Shown: positions 9,576 to 19,441, numbered from the stretch's first letter. The stretch is DNA of 64,000 nucleotides from Ixodes scapularis (GCF_016920785.2 NW_024609884.1:84064069-84128068), one strand, 5' to 3'. The notes: generated from the letters alone by a model not told the origin. Translations and numbers: made by a program.

Positions 9576-11255
9576 CTAGCCCACGCCCTGTCTATTCTTG
9601 GCCTCACTCGGACTGTTCAGGCTTTTCTCCTTGGACTTGAGTGCAGGCCCGAAGTTCTTGAGTGCAGGCCCGAAGTTGCAGTCCCGGAGATCTCCCTTAG
9701 TGTCCGCGTCCGACGTGACGCCAGGCTGAACCACAGGCGATGAACTGCGTCTGGAACCTCGTTGAGTCGTTCCAGGCTGGTTGTTGCCTCCTCCAGGCTC
9801 CTTGCTCGTACTTGAGCTGTCGGTCCGTGGCTGGTTGTGGTGGGGGTCCTGGAGTTTTCCCCCTCCTAGCCTCGAAGACCGCTTCCTCTTCTTGAAGTGG
9901 CGCTCGTCGTGGTTGCCCTGACGCTCTCTGCAGGAAGCGTTGCTGCCAGAACGTACAACGCTGAACCGGCGCTGCCTTTTCTTCTTTCGTCTCGGTCGCT
10001 GGTTCGTGTCGGCATCCAAGTTTTCGGTCTCGGATCCCCCATGCCGCCAGCACGACGACGTCTTCAGGTGCACTTGTGTCGGGTCTGTTTGGTCCCGCCC
10101 GGGCTCCATCGTGACTCCGGAGGGTCCCTTGCCCGCGCAGCCGCCGCCGGTTGCAGGTCCCCTGGGATGGCCGGCTTGGGGTCTCCCGTCCTGCAACCTC
10201 GATGACGACTCGCTGTGGGACGCGTACTCGTCGACGTTCTCCGGGCACCCGGACTCCGTGAATGGTCTAGAATCCGGGCTCCGCAACCGCACCAGGCAGG
10301 ATTGGTTGATCTCGTCGAAGGAAATCTCAATCACCTCCCTCCTGGTGGGCCGCTTGGACTCCTGTGACGGCGCCGTGGACTTATCCTCAAAGCCGCACGG
10401 GTGCCGATCAGAGCGGTCAGGATCTTGGCTTGATTGCTGGGCCGCTCTCCCCGGCGTCTCGGCGCTGCTCTCCATGAGCTGGCTCGACCTCCCCGGCGTC
10501 GTCTCCGTCTCGGCGTCGCCTTTGTCATCCGGGAAGTCGCCGCTGGACGCCCGAAGAGCCTTCTCTTCTTTCCCGTGATCCCAATCACTTTCAGCCTCCC
10601 GCAGCTCGGGCGTTGGGGAGGTCTTGCGCGGAACGGCGTCGGTCTTGCGCGGAACAGCGTCGGTCGCGTCGGAGGAAACATGCTGGTTTCCGGTCACCTC
10701 GGTGTCCCCAGCTTCTATTTTCCTCTTTTCCTGACACACCACTTTTGTTGCTGCTTCCACGTCACTCTCACCGTCCCGCCGCTCGCAGTTCGGGTCGGGC
10801 TTGCGAAGAACGGTGACGGCCGTGTCGGGAGAAAGACGCTGGTCTCCGGTCATCTCTGTGTCCCCAGCTCCCACTTTCTCCTTTCCCTGACACGCCTTCC
10901 CTGTCACCCTTTCAACGCCTGTTGTCTCCCGACGAAAACACTCAACCTCCCGCGCTTTCTTCGCGAGCTCGAGCTGCTCGAACTCGTAGTCGAGCCGCTC
11001 CATTTCGCGCTTATAGTCGCGCTTCTCGAGCTCCCATCTCGCGGTCTCGAGAGCCCTCTCGTCGGCCCACTTTCTGCGCTCCTCCCGCTCCCTTTCGCGA
11101 ACCTCCTCCAGAGCCTCTGTGAACTCCTCAAAGCTGACGTCTTCGGCCTGAAGGAGCTTTATAATGTGCGGTTTTCTTTTAGTATGCCCCAAATCGATTC
11201 CTAATTCGGTACAAACCTGTACCAACTCGTGCCAACGAAATGCCTCTAGACTCAT
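9576..11255 (-). CDS. gag-like protein of the non-autonomous LTR element (559 aa)
   Basis: An intact ATG-to-stop reading frame of 559 codons on the minus strand starts 201 bp inside the 5' LTR. Residues 1-60 (MSLEAFRWHELVQVCTELGI, KRKPHIIKLLQ) form a short helical module like the N-terminus of SCAN-type gag proteins in animal gypsy elements. A very charged coiled coil follows (about residues 45-110, EEVREREREERRKWADERAL and so on), then a long low-complexity acidic and basic region to the end. I see no zinc knuckle and no protease motif. The intact frame beside near-identical LTRs suggests a recent insertion. Gag identity is inference from position and N-terminal style. Confidence 0.75.
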   Translation of the reverse strand: MSLEAFRWHELVQVCTELGIDLGHTKRKPHIIKLLQAEDVSFEEFTEALEEVREREREERRKWADERALETARWELEKRDYKREMERLDYEFEQLELAKKAREVECFRRETTGVERVTGKACQGKEKVGAGDTEMTGDQRLSPDTAVTVLRKPDPNCERRDGESDVEAATKVVCQEKRKIEAGDTEVTGNQHVSSDATDAVPRKTDAVPRKTSPTPELREAESDWDHGKEEKALRASSGDFPDDKGDAETETTPGRSSQLMESSAETPGRAAQQSSQDPDRSDRHPCGFEDKSTAPSQESKRPTRREVIEISFDEINQSCLVRLRSPDSRPFTESGCPENVDEYASHSESSSRLQDGRPQAGHPRGPATGGGCAGKGPSGVTMEPGRDQTDPTQVHLKTSSCWRHGGSETENLDADTNQRPRRKKKRQRRFSVVRSGSNASCRERQGNHDERHFKKRKRSSRLGGGKLQDPHHNQPRTDSSSTSKEPGGGNNQPGTTQRGSRRSSSPVVQPGVTSDADTKGDLRDCNFGPALKNFGPALKSKEKSLNSPSEAKNRQGVG

Positions 11256-11456
11256 GATCTAGCTTGTGTTGGACCCCCTTTCTCACAAAATGCTCGCGCT
11301 AGAACGGTCACACAGTCCTTCTGACAACGACTATCTCCAACCCCCATAGTCAAAACTTAGAGCTAATGGGTCTGGCAGATTGAGAAAGAAAGGGCCGGGC
11401 ACTCACCCACACAGAAGTCATGGTCCGGCGAGTCGATCCCGCCGCTGCCATCCAGT

Positions 11457-12619
11457 TGTTGGGACCGAGGGGGTTCTCCGGGTAGCGTCACGCAGGGCCA
11501 GGCCAGGAAAGGAGCAGCGGGCAGACTCCCGTCCAGGAACATGACGAGACGGGAGGGTCTCTCGCAACGAAACTTTGTTTAATACATATGTACAAAGTAT
11601 TTACAACGTCCGAGAGCACACCTTGCGGCAAAAAATTGGCTTGCTCTTTATGTTTATACAGCCTTGATGGAGATGCGCCTCAACGGGTAATCGGTCTCTT
11701 AGCTGTAGATGAGAAATTTAGCCAGTGCGGTACAACCGCTAACCTGGGATTTTTAACGTGCATCACGCAGTAGTGATCACACGAACGCGTGCCGGTACGA
11801 AACTCATCCAGATCGAAACGGGCGGGGGCGGCGGGGATCGAACCCAGGAGGTTCCCAGCGCAAGCTTTCGCTCCACGCTCCGAGCTGAGACGCGTTAGCC
11901 CACTCGGCCACTTCCTCCCTCGCACACCTTGCGGCCTTGCGCCTTGCGGCCTCTCGTTTGCTCTTTTTATACAGTTGCTGTTGATGTTCCCGCGGTTGGC
12001 AGCCAATGGTGGCCGAACTGCCAACGAACGTCATGTTCAGGCCCCGCCCCCACTCATCCTCTCGAGCGCGCACACACATACACGCACACCCTGCAGCGTC
12101 GGACGGGCTTCCTAATCCGGCGCCGGGGCATTCTTGACCTCGATAAGCCGCGCCAGGAGTCGGTGACGAAGGGTCCGCTGTCAGCTCGTGAGACGTTGAC
12201 CGTGATGGAGATGATCCCCTCATTATGCGGCGTCCTGCCTCGGGAAAGGTTTAGCGGGATAATCCGCAAGTGGCGCCGGACGAAAACTTGAGCCGAACGT
12301 ACTCGGCCGGAAGTCCCACCGCCGTCGTCGTCCCCCGGAATCCTCTCCCGGTAGGGCAGCTGGTTCATGGATCGACTGACCCCCGCAGCCAGAGAGAAGA
12401 GTCCGGCTCAGCTCCGCTCCCAGGTGTGGCGGCGTCCACGCGGCGCCGGGCGACGTGTTTTGTCAACAACGGCTCAGACGGCCGGTCGCCGATCCTAAAT
12501 GCGAAGGCCAAACCCCGCTGCTGGACAAGAAGGGGAGGCGAAGGAAGGACGTGACCTTCGCCAAGGCCTATCGCAACAACAGGGAGGGTCTGGTCCGGGG
12601 CTTTTCCGTTTTCACAACA
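11457..12619 (-). repeat. LTR, right copy (5' LTR), interrupted by a SINE
   Basis: It matches the left LTR from TGTTGGGACC to TTTTCACAACA, with an extra ~320 bp at 11,629-11,949 made of a SINE, its duplicated target and a short CCTTGCGCCTTGCGG slippage. The SINE must be younger than the LTR element because the left LTR has an empty site. Confidence 0.87.
11629..11921 (-). mobile_element. tRNA-derived SINE, copy 1 (full length)
   Basis: On the minus strand it starts near GTGGCCGAGTGGGCTAA, a pol III A box in the tRNA-Ser/Leu style (TGGCCGAGTGG), followed about 45 nt later by the B box GGTTCGATCCC. The body runs through GATCTGGATGAG and CACTGGCTAAATTTCTCATC and ends GTATAAACATAAAG...CAATTTTTT. 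The 13-bp GCACACCTTGCGG is duplicated on both sides (11,616-11,628 and 11,922-11,934). It inserted into the 5' LTR only. Ixodid SINEs such as the family called Ruka are natural comparators; I have not matched it. Confidence 0.85.
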
Positions 12620-13060
12620 CTTCCCCGTCCCACTGTACAAATCCCTATTCTCTGTAGGCCCGGGGCAGAGCGTCCTTCAGCGCGTTAAGAGAACGTCAGT
12701 CCTGCCGGGAGCTAAAACGTTTCTTCTTTTTTTTTTTTTTTTTCTTTTTTTGTAATTCTGCATGGGAGTTTTGTCGGTTAAAACTTGGATGGAAGACAAG
12801 GGTATGTTTGTAGCCTATGGTGTAAATTGTTTCTTGCGTAAAAAAAAACAAAAAAACAGACAGTTGAGCATGTATTTCTAGATTTTTGGGATGGGGTTTT
12901 CTTTTTGGGATGGTGCTACAACGATCACTGAAAAAAACATCTACCTCTGGATGTCCATGCTATAAGTTAGGTACTTAGCCATAGATAATGAAAACGGTGT
13001 ACCGTATGATCTCGTCATGCTTCTGGGCCTACATAGCATATGGAAATCTCGCATGACTGT
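12620..13060 (+). pseudogene. LINE A ORF2 part 3: C-terminal cysteine/histidine region
   Basis: The reading resumes after the LTR element (PVPLYKSLFSVGPGAERPS). It then shows the zf-RVT-like stretch (TVEHVFLDFWDGVFF) and HSIWKSRMTV up to the next insertion. Several stops. A poly-T/A-rich stretch lies at 12,720-12,750. Confidence 0.72.
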
Positions 13061-14475
13061 TGTAGGAAATCGCGTACCGCCGCCGATGTGCCAGATCCCA
13101 CGTGGTCCGTCAAACAACCCGAGTCCAGCCTGGTTCTTTCCACGGAACGGGATTCCGCTCCCTTTTATTGGTTCATAAACACAACGCTCAAAACACTAAA
13201 TCTAAACTACAAAGACACGCGACATTCCACCAATATTCACACTCACACGTAAAGCCAAAGCTAAACACAAAGAGGGCCCCCAGGCCTCGTGTTTCGCGAT
13301 TACCCGAGATCCGGTCGCACACACTTGCCTGTTCTCGGTACCGCCCGGAGTCCACAGAGGATCTTCGCCCCCCAGTCCCCCGTCTATATTAGGGTGACCA
13401 CCTTCCGGCAGGCGAAATGCGGGACACCCTGAACGAGGAGAGGGGGGGGGGGGGGGGGGAAGGGGAGGGGGACGTAAAAGGAGGACGGTATTTTCATAAC
13501 TCAGGAACAAAAATATTTAAAAGAAGTCACCATCACGCGCACCCCGATATCCTGTGCTCTCCGAAAGCATAGTATACACCTGAAAATTGTGTGGCGACAA
13601 TAAGCTAAAATAATTTTCATTCACAGTGATATATTTTTGTGTAATTGTAATGGTAAATATTTTATTATAGGTGTCTAAGTTGAAAACAGAAAACTTGACT
13701 GCAGCAGACCAAAATGCATGAAAGGGAAATAAAAAATAGTAAATCTTTTTCGGCTTGTTTCCTGTCGATACTCACTCTTATACTAACATGCCTTACACGA
13801 AATTAGAACCTTATGTTGTTGTTGTTTCGACCCTTGTGAGACTAAAAAAAAAGCTTTCCACAACAACCCTTTCGCATGACACAGTATGATTTGCAAATAA
13901 TTACAATAGTTTATTTTCACCTTGTGGCGAGCAATTTTCGCTCGCAATATTTTGCCATCAAGGGGAGAGGCACAATGGCACATGTGAGTCTTGTTCCTGC
14001 AAGAACGACGGTCGCTTCCCGCAGTGCTTGTATAGAAAATGGCATACCATCACATGTTTATCAGCGACCTCCGCGCTACCCGTAGCCCGTTCTTCGGAAG
14101 CGCCATAATTTGCGTAGTGAATGCTACGACAATGTGAATGCGAGACATTTGAAAGATTTTGGTATTTCTTGCGGGACGCGGGACACGCGCTCTCAATGCG
14201 GGACAGTCCCGCGAGTTGCGGGACGGGTGGTCACCCTAGTCTATATATCGATGGGCGAGGAGGTTTCTCTCTGCCCACCCTTGTTGGGCGCCTGCAGCAC
14301 CATCCAGTGGCTAGGAGAGAAAGCGACACGTCGGGAGCCGAATTCGAGATCCCAATCCAACCCGCGGCGACGCGACCATGTGATCGTGTCTGAGGCGAGG
14401 CAACTGCATAGCCGTCTCGCGGCAACGATGCCAGAATGGTTTGATGGGCGTCCTCGTGAATGGACGGTGCGCCAT
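13061..14475. mobile_element. unidentified insert, possibly a solo LTR, carrying a hAT
   Basis: LINE ORF2 reads MTV up to 13,060 and TVRRADVDVRPV from about 14,475. The 5-bp ACTGT occurs at both junctions (13,056-13,060 and 14,476-14,480). Without the nested hAT the insert is about 560 bp, begins TGTAGG and has no ORF worth naming. A 5-bp duplication and a TG start fit a solo LTR, but the right end (GCGCCAT) is not a clean CA. Confidence 0.55.
13390..14238. mobile_element. non-autonomous hAT element (849 bp)
   Basis: Terminal inverted repeats TAGGGTGACCACC / GGTGGTCACCCTA are flanked by an exact 8-bp duplication GTCTATAT (13,382-13,389 and 14,239-14,246). Both ends carry subterminal GCGGGACA blocks. 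TAGGGTGACCA ends and 8-bp duplications are hAT hallmarks. A poly-G run lies at about 13,441-13,459. No transposase is visible inside. Confidence 0.85.
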
Positions 14476-14625
14476 ACTGTCCGTCGTGCCGATGTGGATG
14501 TCCGTCCGGTTCATGAGTACTTTGGTGAATCTGTTCGACGGATGGTAGAACTGTGGAAGGCTCAGCCTGGGGTTCCTGATTGGGTATCTCTACTGGAAGG
14601 TGTTACACAATTGAAGTACTTCTAA
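14476..14625 (+). pseudogene. LINE A ORF2 part 4: C-terminus
   Basis: VRRADVDVRPVHEYFGESVR...VPDWVSLLEG...LKYF ends at a stop at 14,623-14,625 and has the shape of the extreme C-terminus of this ORF2 family. A short 3' UTR, AATAAA at about 14,706 and a poly(A) run follow. Confidence 0.7.
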
Positions 14626-14722
14626 CCATGTCGCGTTAGTCGCAGAGTGACTGATGTGAGTGTTTTTATCATTATTCTAATATTTTTGTTGACGTCTCAG
14701 CCGGCAATAAAGAAAAAAAAAA

Positions 14723-14795
14723 CGTGGCCGAATAGTTACCGTGCTTGGCTTTCGCACAGAGGCCCCAGGCTCGATTCCTGGAAGGGGAAGCTCCT
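14723..14795 (+). mobile_element. tRNA-like SINE head (A and B boxes)
   Basis: TGGCCGAATAGTT (A-box-like, 14,725-14,737) and GGCTCGATTCC (B box, 14,768-14,778), with a perfect T-arm-like stem CCAGG/CCTGG. I cannot pair a full acceptor or anticodon stem, so I read it as a tRNA-derived repeat and not a working tRNA. It directly follows the LINE poly(A) tail. Confidence 0.5.
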
Positions 14796-15170
14796 TTTAT
14801 TTATTCTTTCAACTTAGCATCCTCGAAAGTTCGAGAACCTTGTCGACTGATGGAGGTTCGAATGTTCTACGCGCCGAACGTTCTACGCAGAATGTTCCAG
14901 AAACTCGTGGGTACAAAAGCTTGGCGGTCCGGAATCAGTTTTCGCTCTTGTGCTCGATCGTGTAGTACTCCGCCGACTTTCGACGCCTGCGGCGCTACCT
15001 CTTTGTATTTGTTGTATTGGGCACAAGTTCGGGGGCCCTATTAAACATTTAGCTTCCTACCCCGCACCTCCTCCAGAAATGTCACGAATGACTGGCAAAG
15101 AGACGGTTAGCGAATTGTTGGCACCCCTTAGCGAGGGGCGCCAAAGAGCGATTAAAATATATATATATAT
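14796..15170. other. non-coding segment between LINE A and the foldback MITE
   Basis: No gene seen. A stretch near 14,990-15,055 (GGGCACAAGTTC...GGGCCCTATTAAAC) has the look of an LTR polyadenylation region, and (AT)n lies at 15,158-15,170. Too little to name an element. Confidence 0.4.
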
Positions 15171-15836
15171 AGGGTGTTTTTTTAAGCTCAACAGATTTGT
15201 TTAAAAAAAGCCGTGAAACTTAAACTTATGCCGCTTGTGAAGGAGAGTTATACGACCAGGGGGACATAATGTAGTGGGCTAAACGTAAAGATTAATCGAC
15301 TAATTAATTAAAATTCGTTGATTAACTTTTTAATCAGTGGAAATAGACATATGGTTCCAATTAGAAACTTGCTCAGCGTCATCGAAAACCACTAAATCAG
15401 TAATTTTCAGAAAGACTTTGAGCGCGTGAGAAGCGTAGTAGTGCACTAAAGTTACCACTCGTGGAGCAGGTCCAAAGCTAGCGGTTGCGATAAGGCGCCC
15501 GCGCGATTTTTCCGTCTCTTATCTAGCCCCAGCCTTGTACCTGCTCCACAAGTGGTAACTTTAGTGCTTCTCACGCGCCCAAAGTCGTTCTGAAAATGAC
15601 CGATTTAGTGGTTTTCGATGACGCTGAGCAAGTTTCTAATTAGAACCATATGTCTATTTTCATTAATTAAAAAGTTAATTAACGAATTTTAATTAATTAG
15701 ACGACTGATCGTTACGATTAGCCCCCTATAATATGTCCCCCTGGCCGTATAACTCACCTCCACAAGTGGCATAACTGTAACTTTCACGGCTTTTTTGAGC
15801 TTAAAGCTGAAAAACAAAACACCCTGTATATATATA
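15171..15836. mobile_element. foldback MITE, mariner-like ends
   Basis: The two halves are reverse complements over about 300 bp each. The left begins AGGGTGTTTTTTTAAGCTC; the right ends with the complement of CAGGGTGTTTTGTTTTTCAGC. It sits in an (AT)n stretch, consistent with TA target preference. The centre is about 15,480-15,530. There is no ORF. The terminus CAGGGTGTTT is common among arthropod mariner-type MITEs. Confidence 0.75.
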
Positions 15837-15841
15837 TAATT

Positions 15842-16466
15842 GGAACGCTAGCTGTGGTTTTGAGTTTGCCCAGTGAACTTGAGCAGACCTCTTTCGAGAC
15901 TTCGGCCTTTCCTCGCGCGTCTCACATGTGATAAGGTTCACGGGTGCGTGCTCCAGATGGGCCTGCTTTAGACGCTCGAGAGCGATGGTGTCTCGTCTCC
16001 CGTTAGTCTGTACAACGTAGAAGAATGGATAGTTGGGCGAGTTGGTGGGAATTCATCTTGGGACACAGCGCGAACAACAGACGTGGACGAAGAAGAAACA
16101 CACAGGCAGCGCTCGTCCTGTGTGTTTCTTCTTCGTCCACGTCTGTTGTTCGCGCTGTGTCCCAAGCTGTACAACGTATCCACTTGGCTTGTTTTCAAGA
16201 ACCGGGAACGGTCCCATATGGTGTGGTTGGAGCGGTTTCCGTCGGGCTGTTTGGCGCACGAAAACATGCGTTGCACTGTGCAAATCTTGAGATACGTAAG
16301 GCGTCTTCGCAGATACCGCTCGCGTTGGAACTGGTCGAAAGTACGCGAAGATGTTTTTCACATTTGTGGCGTAGTCTTCTGGCCTTGTGGTTGTAAAGGG
16401 GTCGACCTCGAAAAAGTCAGATGGTAGTCGCATGGGTCGTCCCATAGACGAGTTCGGAGGTTGCAC
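15842..16466 (-). pseudogene. gypsy B: integrase C-terminal domain, split by hairpin element
   Basis: The segment HVFVRQTARRKPLQPHHMGP, then SGYVVQ, up to 16,179 is the post-core domain of gypsy integrases. It continues below 16,008 with VQTNGRRDTIALERLKQAH. The 147-bp insert at 16,020-16,166 separates the two, and the target duplication encodes Y-V-V-Q twice. Confidence 0.8.
16020..16166 (-). mobile_element. hairpin-plus-tail element, copy B (147 bp)
   Basis: It inserted in gypsy B between two exact copies of CTGTACAACGTA (16,008-16,019 and 16,167-16,178). Read on the minus strand, it starts at the duplication with a perfect 50-bp inverted repeat (arms 16,117-16,166 and 16,057-16,106; loop of 10 nt at 16,107-16,116). 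It ends with a 37-nt tail (16,020-16,056) containing ACCAACTCGCCCAA. No ORF. Architecture, loop size, duplication length and tail match copy A. Confidence 0.88.
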
Positions 16467-16965
16467 AGCCGAGGTCCTGCTTCATCGCCGTTCGGACCCC
16501 GAGCAAGACGAGCGGAAGCTGTTGTACCCACTCGTTGGGGTTCGCGTGGGCCATGAGCGCGGACTTGAGGTAGCCATGTAAACGCTCAACCAGGCCATTA
16601 GACTGCGGATGGTGTTCAGTTGTCCGAGAACTCGTCATGCTTAGGATTCGGGACAACTCGGTGAACAAGTTGGATTCGAATTGTCGCCCACTGTCGGTGG
16701 CGATTTCAGATGGGCATTTGAAGCGCGCCCCACAGGAGGACACGAATGCCTCGGCGACGGTGGATGCACTCATGTCGGGCAATGGTGTAGCTTCCGGCCA
16801 CCTTGTGAAGCGGTCGATGCACGTCAGGATGTATCGTTGCCCTTGAGATGTTGGAAGGGGCCCGACCAGGTCGATGTGGACCTTGTCGAAACGGGCATCT
16901 GGTGGCATTAAGCTCGTGGATGGAGGTATGGGATGAGGCTGAACCTTGGCTCGTTGACATGCCAA
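16417..16965 (-). pseudogene. gypsy B: integrase core (DDE)
   Basis: All three catalytic positions are visible: the first Asp in KVHIDLVGPLP, the second in ATDSGRQFE and the Glu in NGLVERLHG. Supporting blocks are CIDRFTRWPEA and EHHPQSNG. A stop separates it from the upstream zinc-binding domain. The enzyme would insert cDNA into the genome. The core is open over 183 codons. Confidence 0.88.
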
Positions 16966-16977
16966 GCAGGTCCGTAC

Positions 16978-17364
16978 TCAGTCACGCACGTCGGACTTGA
17001 GCCGAGGCCAAACGTAGCAATCGGCCACTAGCTTCTGCGTCGCCTTCACGCCGGGATGCGACAACGAATGAATGGCATCAACAAGCTGCCTTCGTAGCGC
17101 AACCGGAACGAATGGGTGATGCGTTCCTGTGGACGTGTCGCAGACGATCGTGATGCCTCCTGGGAACTCAACGTCCTCTAGCTTGAGAGAAGTGTTTGAT
17201 CTGCGGAGCTGCAGTAGCTGTTTGTCGGATGCCTGATGACCAGCCAGCAAGGTGATGTCTAGTTGCGGAGCAGGTGAAGGTACGGCGTCAATTCGGCTCA
17301 GTAGATCAGCGGAGACGTTTGATTTCCCTTTGATGTGCCGAATGTCGGTCGTAAACTCCAACAA
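16978..17364 (-). pseudogene. gypsy B: RNase H/integrase linker and HHCC zinc domain
   Basis: It contains IRHIKGKSNVSADLLSRID, the typical end of RNase H, and then the start of the zinc domain (IHSLSHPGVKATQKLV, CYVWPRLKSDV). A stop after VRD falls between the two His and two Cys ligand pairs. Confidence 0.82.
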
Positions 17365-17409
17365 GAAGGCCAGCTGACAGATCTCTCGAGGGGTATAGAC
17401 GGAACTAGA

Positions 17410-17640
17410 TCAGCGGATGGCATAGGCGAGCGGTTTATGGTCCGTACAGATCACGAAGGGGCGACCTTCGAGACTGTGTCGAAAGTGCCGGACGGCCAAG
17501 TACGCCGGGAGCAATTCTTTCCCGAAGACGCTGTAGCGGGTCTGGGCGGGATTTATCTTCTTATATAAAAAAAGCCAGGGGCTGCTATTCACCGTCCCCC
17601 TGTTGTTGCAAGACTGCCCCAACAGCTGTAGCTGAAGCAC
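17410..17640 (-). pseudogene. gypsy B: RNase H fragment
   Basis: The stretch TRYSVFGKELLPAYLAVRHF, RHSLEGRPF and CTDHKPLAYA is the core of a Ty3/gypsy RNase H, including the Glu and Asp metal ligands. Frame breaks occur on both sides. Confidence 0.8.
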
Positions 17641-17709
17641 CGGTCATGAACGAAGTTCTGACATCATGTTGTGGATGTCGCAAAAGTACAGCGTCTGCAA
17701 GTACAGTCT

Positions 17710-18970
17710 TTACTTCACAGAAGGCCGGCTCCGTGTCTTCACACCAAGGTAGGTTGGAGGTAGCCTCGCGGACTTCGGAATGAACCGGCGGTAAAATTTT
17801 ACCAGGCCGAGAAATTGGCGAAGGTGATCGAGGTAGGTCTTGGAAAGTCTCTGATCACTTGCACCTTCGATGGCACAGGTCTGATGCCGTGTCGGTCCAG
17901 TCGATGTCCCAAAAACTCGAGTTCCGATCTCCCAAACTCCCTTTTTGCTGCGTTGATAATGATGCCGTGATCTGAGTCGTTGAAAAAAGAAGACGGAGGC
18001 GGTTGGTGTGCTTCTCCGGTGTCGAGATAGCGACCAACAAGTCGTCCACGTAGGCGAATACGAAGGTAAACCAGCGCGTGACAGCGCCGATAAAACTCTG
18101 GAATGTTTGAGCCGCATTACTGAGGCCAAAAGGCACGCGGAAGAACTCAAACAAACCAAACGGAGTGGTAATAGCTGTCTTTAGGATATATTCGTCAGCG
18201 ACGGGGAGCCGGTGGTACGCGCCGGTAAGGTCAACCTCCGAAAAAATGGTAGCGCCTTGGAGGTTGACAGAAAAGTCCTCGATGTTTGGGAGGGCGTATC
18301 TATCGGGCACTGCAGTGGTGTTGTTCAGTGCTCGATAGTCGCCACACGGTCTCCAATCTCCGTTCTTCTTGGACACCATCTGTAGGGGAGACGTCCAACT
18401 GCTTGACGAAGGTCGGACAATTCTAAGCTTGAGCATTTGCTCCAATTCTTCACAAGCGATGCGGAGTTTCTCTGGAGCCAGACGACGGGGTCGGAAGTGA
18501 ACTGGTGCGCCCGTTGTTTCGATGTGATGGTGGACATCGTGCGAAACCAATCTGGTCCAGTCAGGAGCTCGCGTGAGGCTTGGAAAATCCCGCAGGGGAG
18601 GTCGGAATAACCCATCGATGTCAGAGCAGACTGAGGCGAATCCTGCGGTGTCAGTTGTTGAGACGCCTTGTACGGAGAGTCGCGATGTGAAGTCGAGCAG
18701 ACGTCTCTCCTTGACGTCCACGAGGAAACTGTGATGTTGCAGGAAGTCAGCACTGACGATGGCATTGCTTACGTCTACGACAAGGAATACCCATCGGTAC
18801 ATTCGTCTGAGGCCAAGATTTAAAGTGATTGCCCGTTCCTTGTAAACGGGAATCGACGAGTTGTTCATATCCCAAAGGTAGTAGATGAGCGTTTGTGATC
18901 CATCCGTGCGTTTTGCAGAAACAGCGCTTACCTCAGCCCCGGTATCGATGAGATAACGGATTCCAGTAGT
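17710..18970 (-). pseudogene. gypsy B: protease and reverse transcriptase
   Basis: The frame opens with YLIDTGAEVSAV (about 18,920-18,960), the protease active site, followed by ADFLQHHSFLVDV. RT blocks follow: SSSWTSPLQMVSKKNGDWRP, FSEVDLTGAYHRLPV, VPFGLSNAAQTFQ and an intact FAYVDDLLVA catalytic box. The frame is open to about 17,855, and the connection domain continues in a second frame to 17,710. This is the best preserved RT in the window. Confidence 0.86.
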
Positions 18971-19012
18971 CCTGTGGATGTGTAAAATAGGCGACTTCCT
19001 GGTACGCCCTGA

Positions 19013-19441
19013 CTACTCGTTCGTTGCCTCTAGAGGCCGCGGCCGCTCGGTTTGCTCCAAACGGGGACAAAGGCGGTGCCGGGCGTCGGAGCCAAAGCGG
19101 CGAATGTAAATGCAGACGTCCGCTGAACTTGCCCAGCGGGGGCGGTCAGGATTTCTCCAACGAGATGTCGGACGTCCACGTCTTTGAGTGCGTGGACGAT
19201 CTCGCTGGTGAGTTGCTGTGGTAACACTGTTCCAACCACTGGCAAAGCTGCTCGAAGTTGCCGTCCGACGATGGAGTACCTGGCAGCGCAGGCATCGCTT
19301 CGCCACCGTCTTCTGCCGCTGATGTAACGCTGGCGACGGATGGAGTGGCAACTTCAATAACGGCATCGCCAGGGCTGCGAGACCTGTTAGGTCGAAAGCC
19401 GTTGCGGTGGCTACGTTAATCTGAGGCCCTAAGCTCGACAT
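19013..19441 (-). pseudogene. gypsy B: residual gag/protease border
   Basis: Two overlapping minus-strand frames lie directly upstream of the protease. One carries LPQQLTSEIVHALKDVDVRH, which looks like the end of a gag. No zinc knuckle is present. The start is cut near 19,470, next to a fragment of the CCCTAATCTGGACA-type MITE (about 19,427-19,466). Confidence 0.5.

Larger units (their letters stand above)
8094..12619 (-). mobile_element. non-autonomous LTR retrotransposon, gag-like ORF only
   Basis: Two direct LTRs, 8,094-8,936 and 11,457-12,619, start TGTTGGGACC and end TTTTCACAACA. They are near-identical once the SINE in the second copy is removed; I see one small difference near 12,518. 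A 4-bp CTTC flanks the element (8,090-8,093 and 12,620-12,623), and LINE similarity resumes directly after it. The single ORF is on the minus strand, so the right LTR is the 5' one. The 2.5-kb interior has no protease, RT or integrase, so the element needs enzymes from elsewhere. Confidence 0.87.
3599..14720 (+). mobile_element. L1/Tx1-like LINE A (ORF1 + ORF2), split by three insertions
   Basis: ORF1 with CCHC zinc knuckles is followed by an ORF2 with an apurinic-type endonuclease, a reverse transcriptase and a long C-terminal region. The element ends with AATAAA and a poly(A) run at about 14,706-14,720. RT phrases such as PGKSPGPDG and DRVSHELL are typical of the L1/Tx1 clade. Removing the three inserts (6,539-6,983; 8,094-12,619; 13,061-14,475) makes the protein similarity continuous across each junction, so this was one element. 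Stops and frameshifts throughout make it inactive. The exact 5' end is uncertain. Confidence 0.85.

Noticed and set aside
9897..10578. Plus-strand ORFs of up to 256 codons opposite the gag-like gene
   Set aside because: Shadow frames on the complement of a long charged coiled-coil ORF; no protein character of their own.
14723..14795. Functional tRNA gene
   Set aside because: A and B boxes and a T-arm exist, but no full cloverleaf can be drawn, and it directly follows a LINE poly(A) tail.
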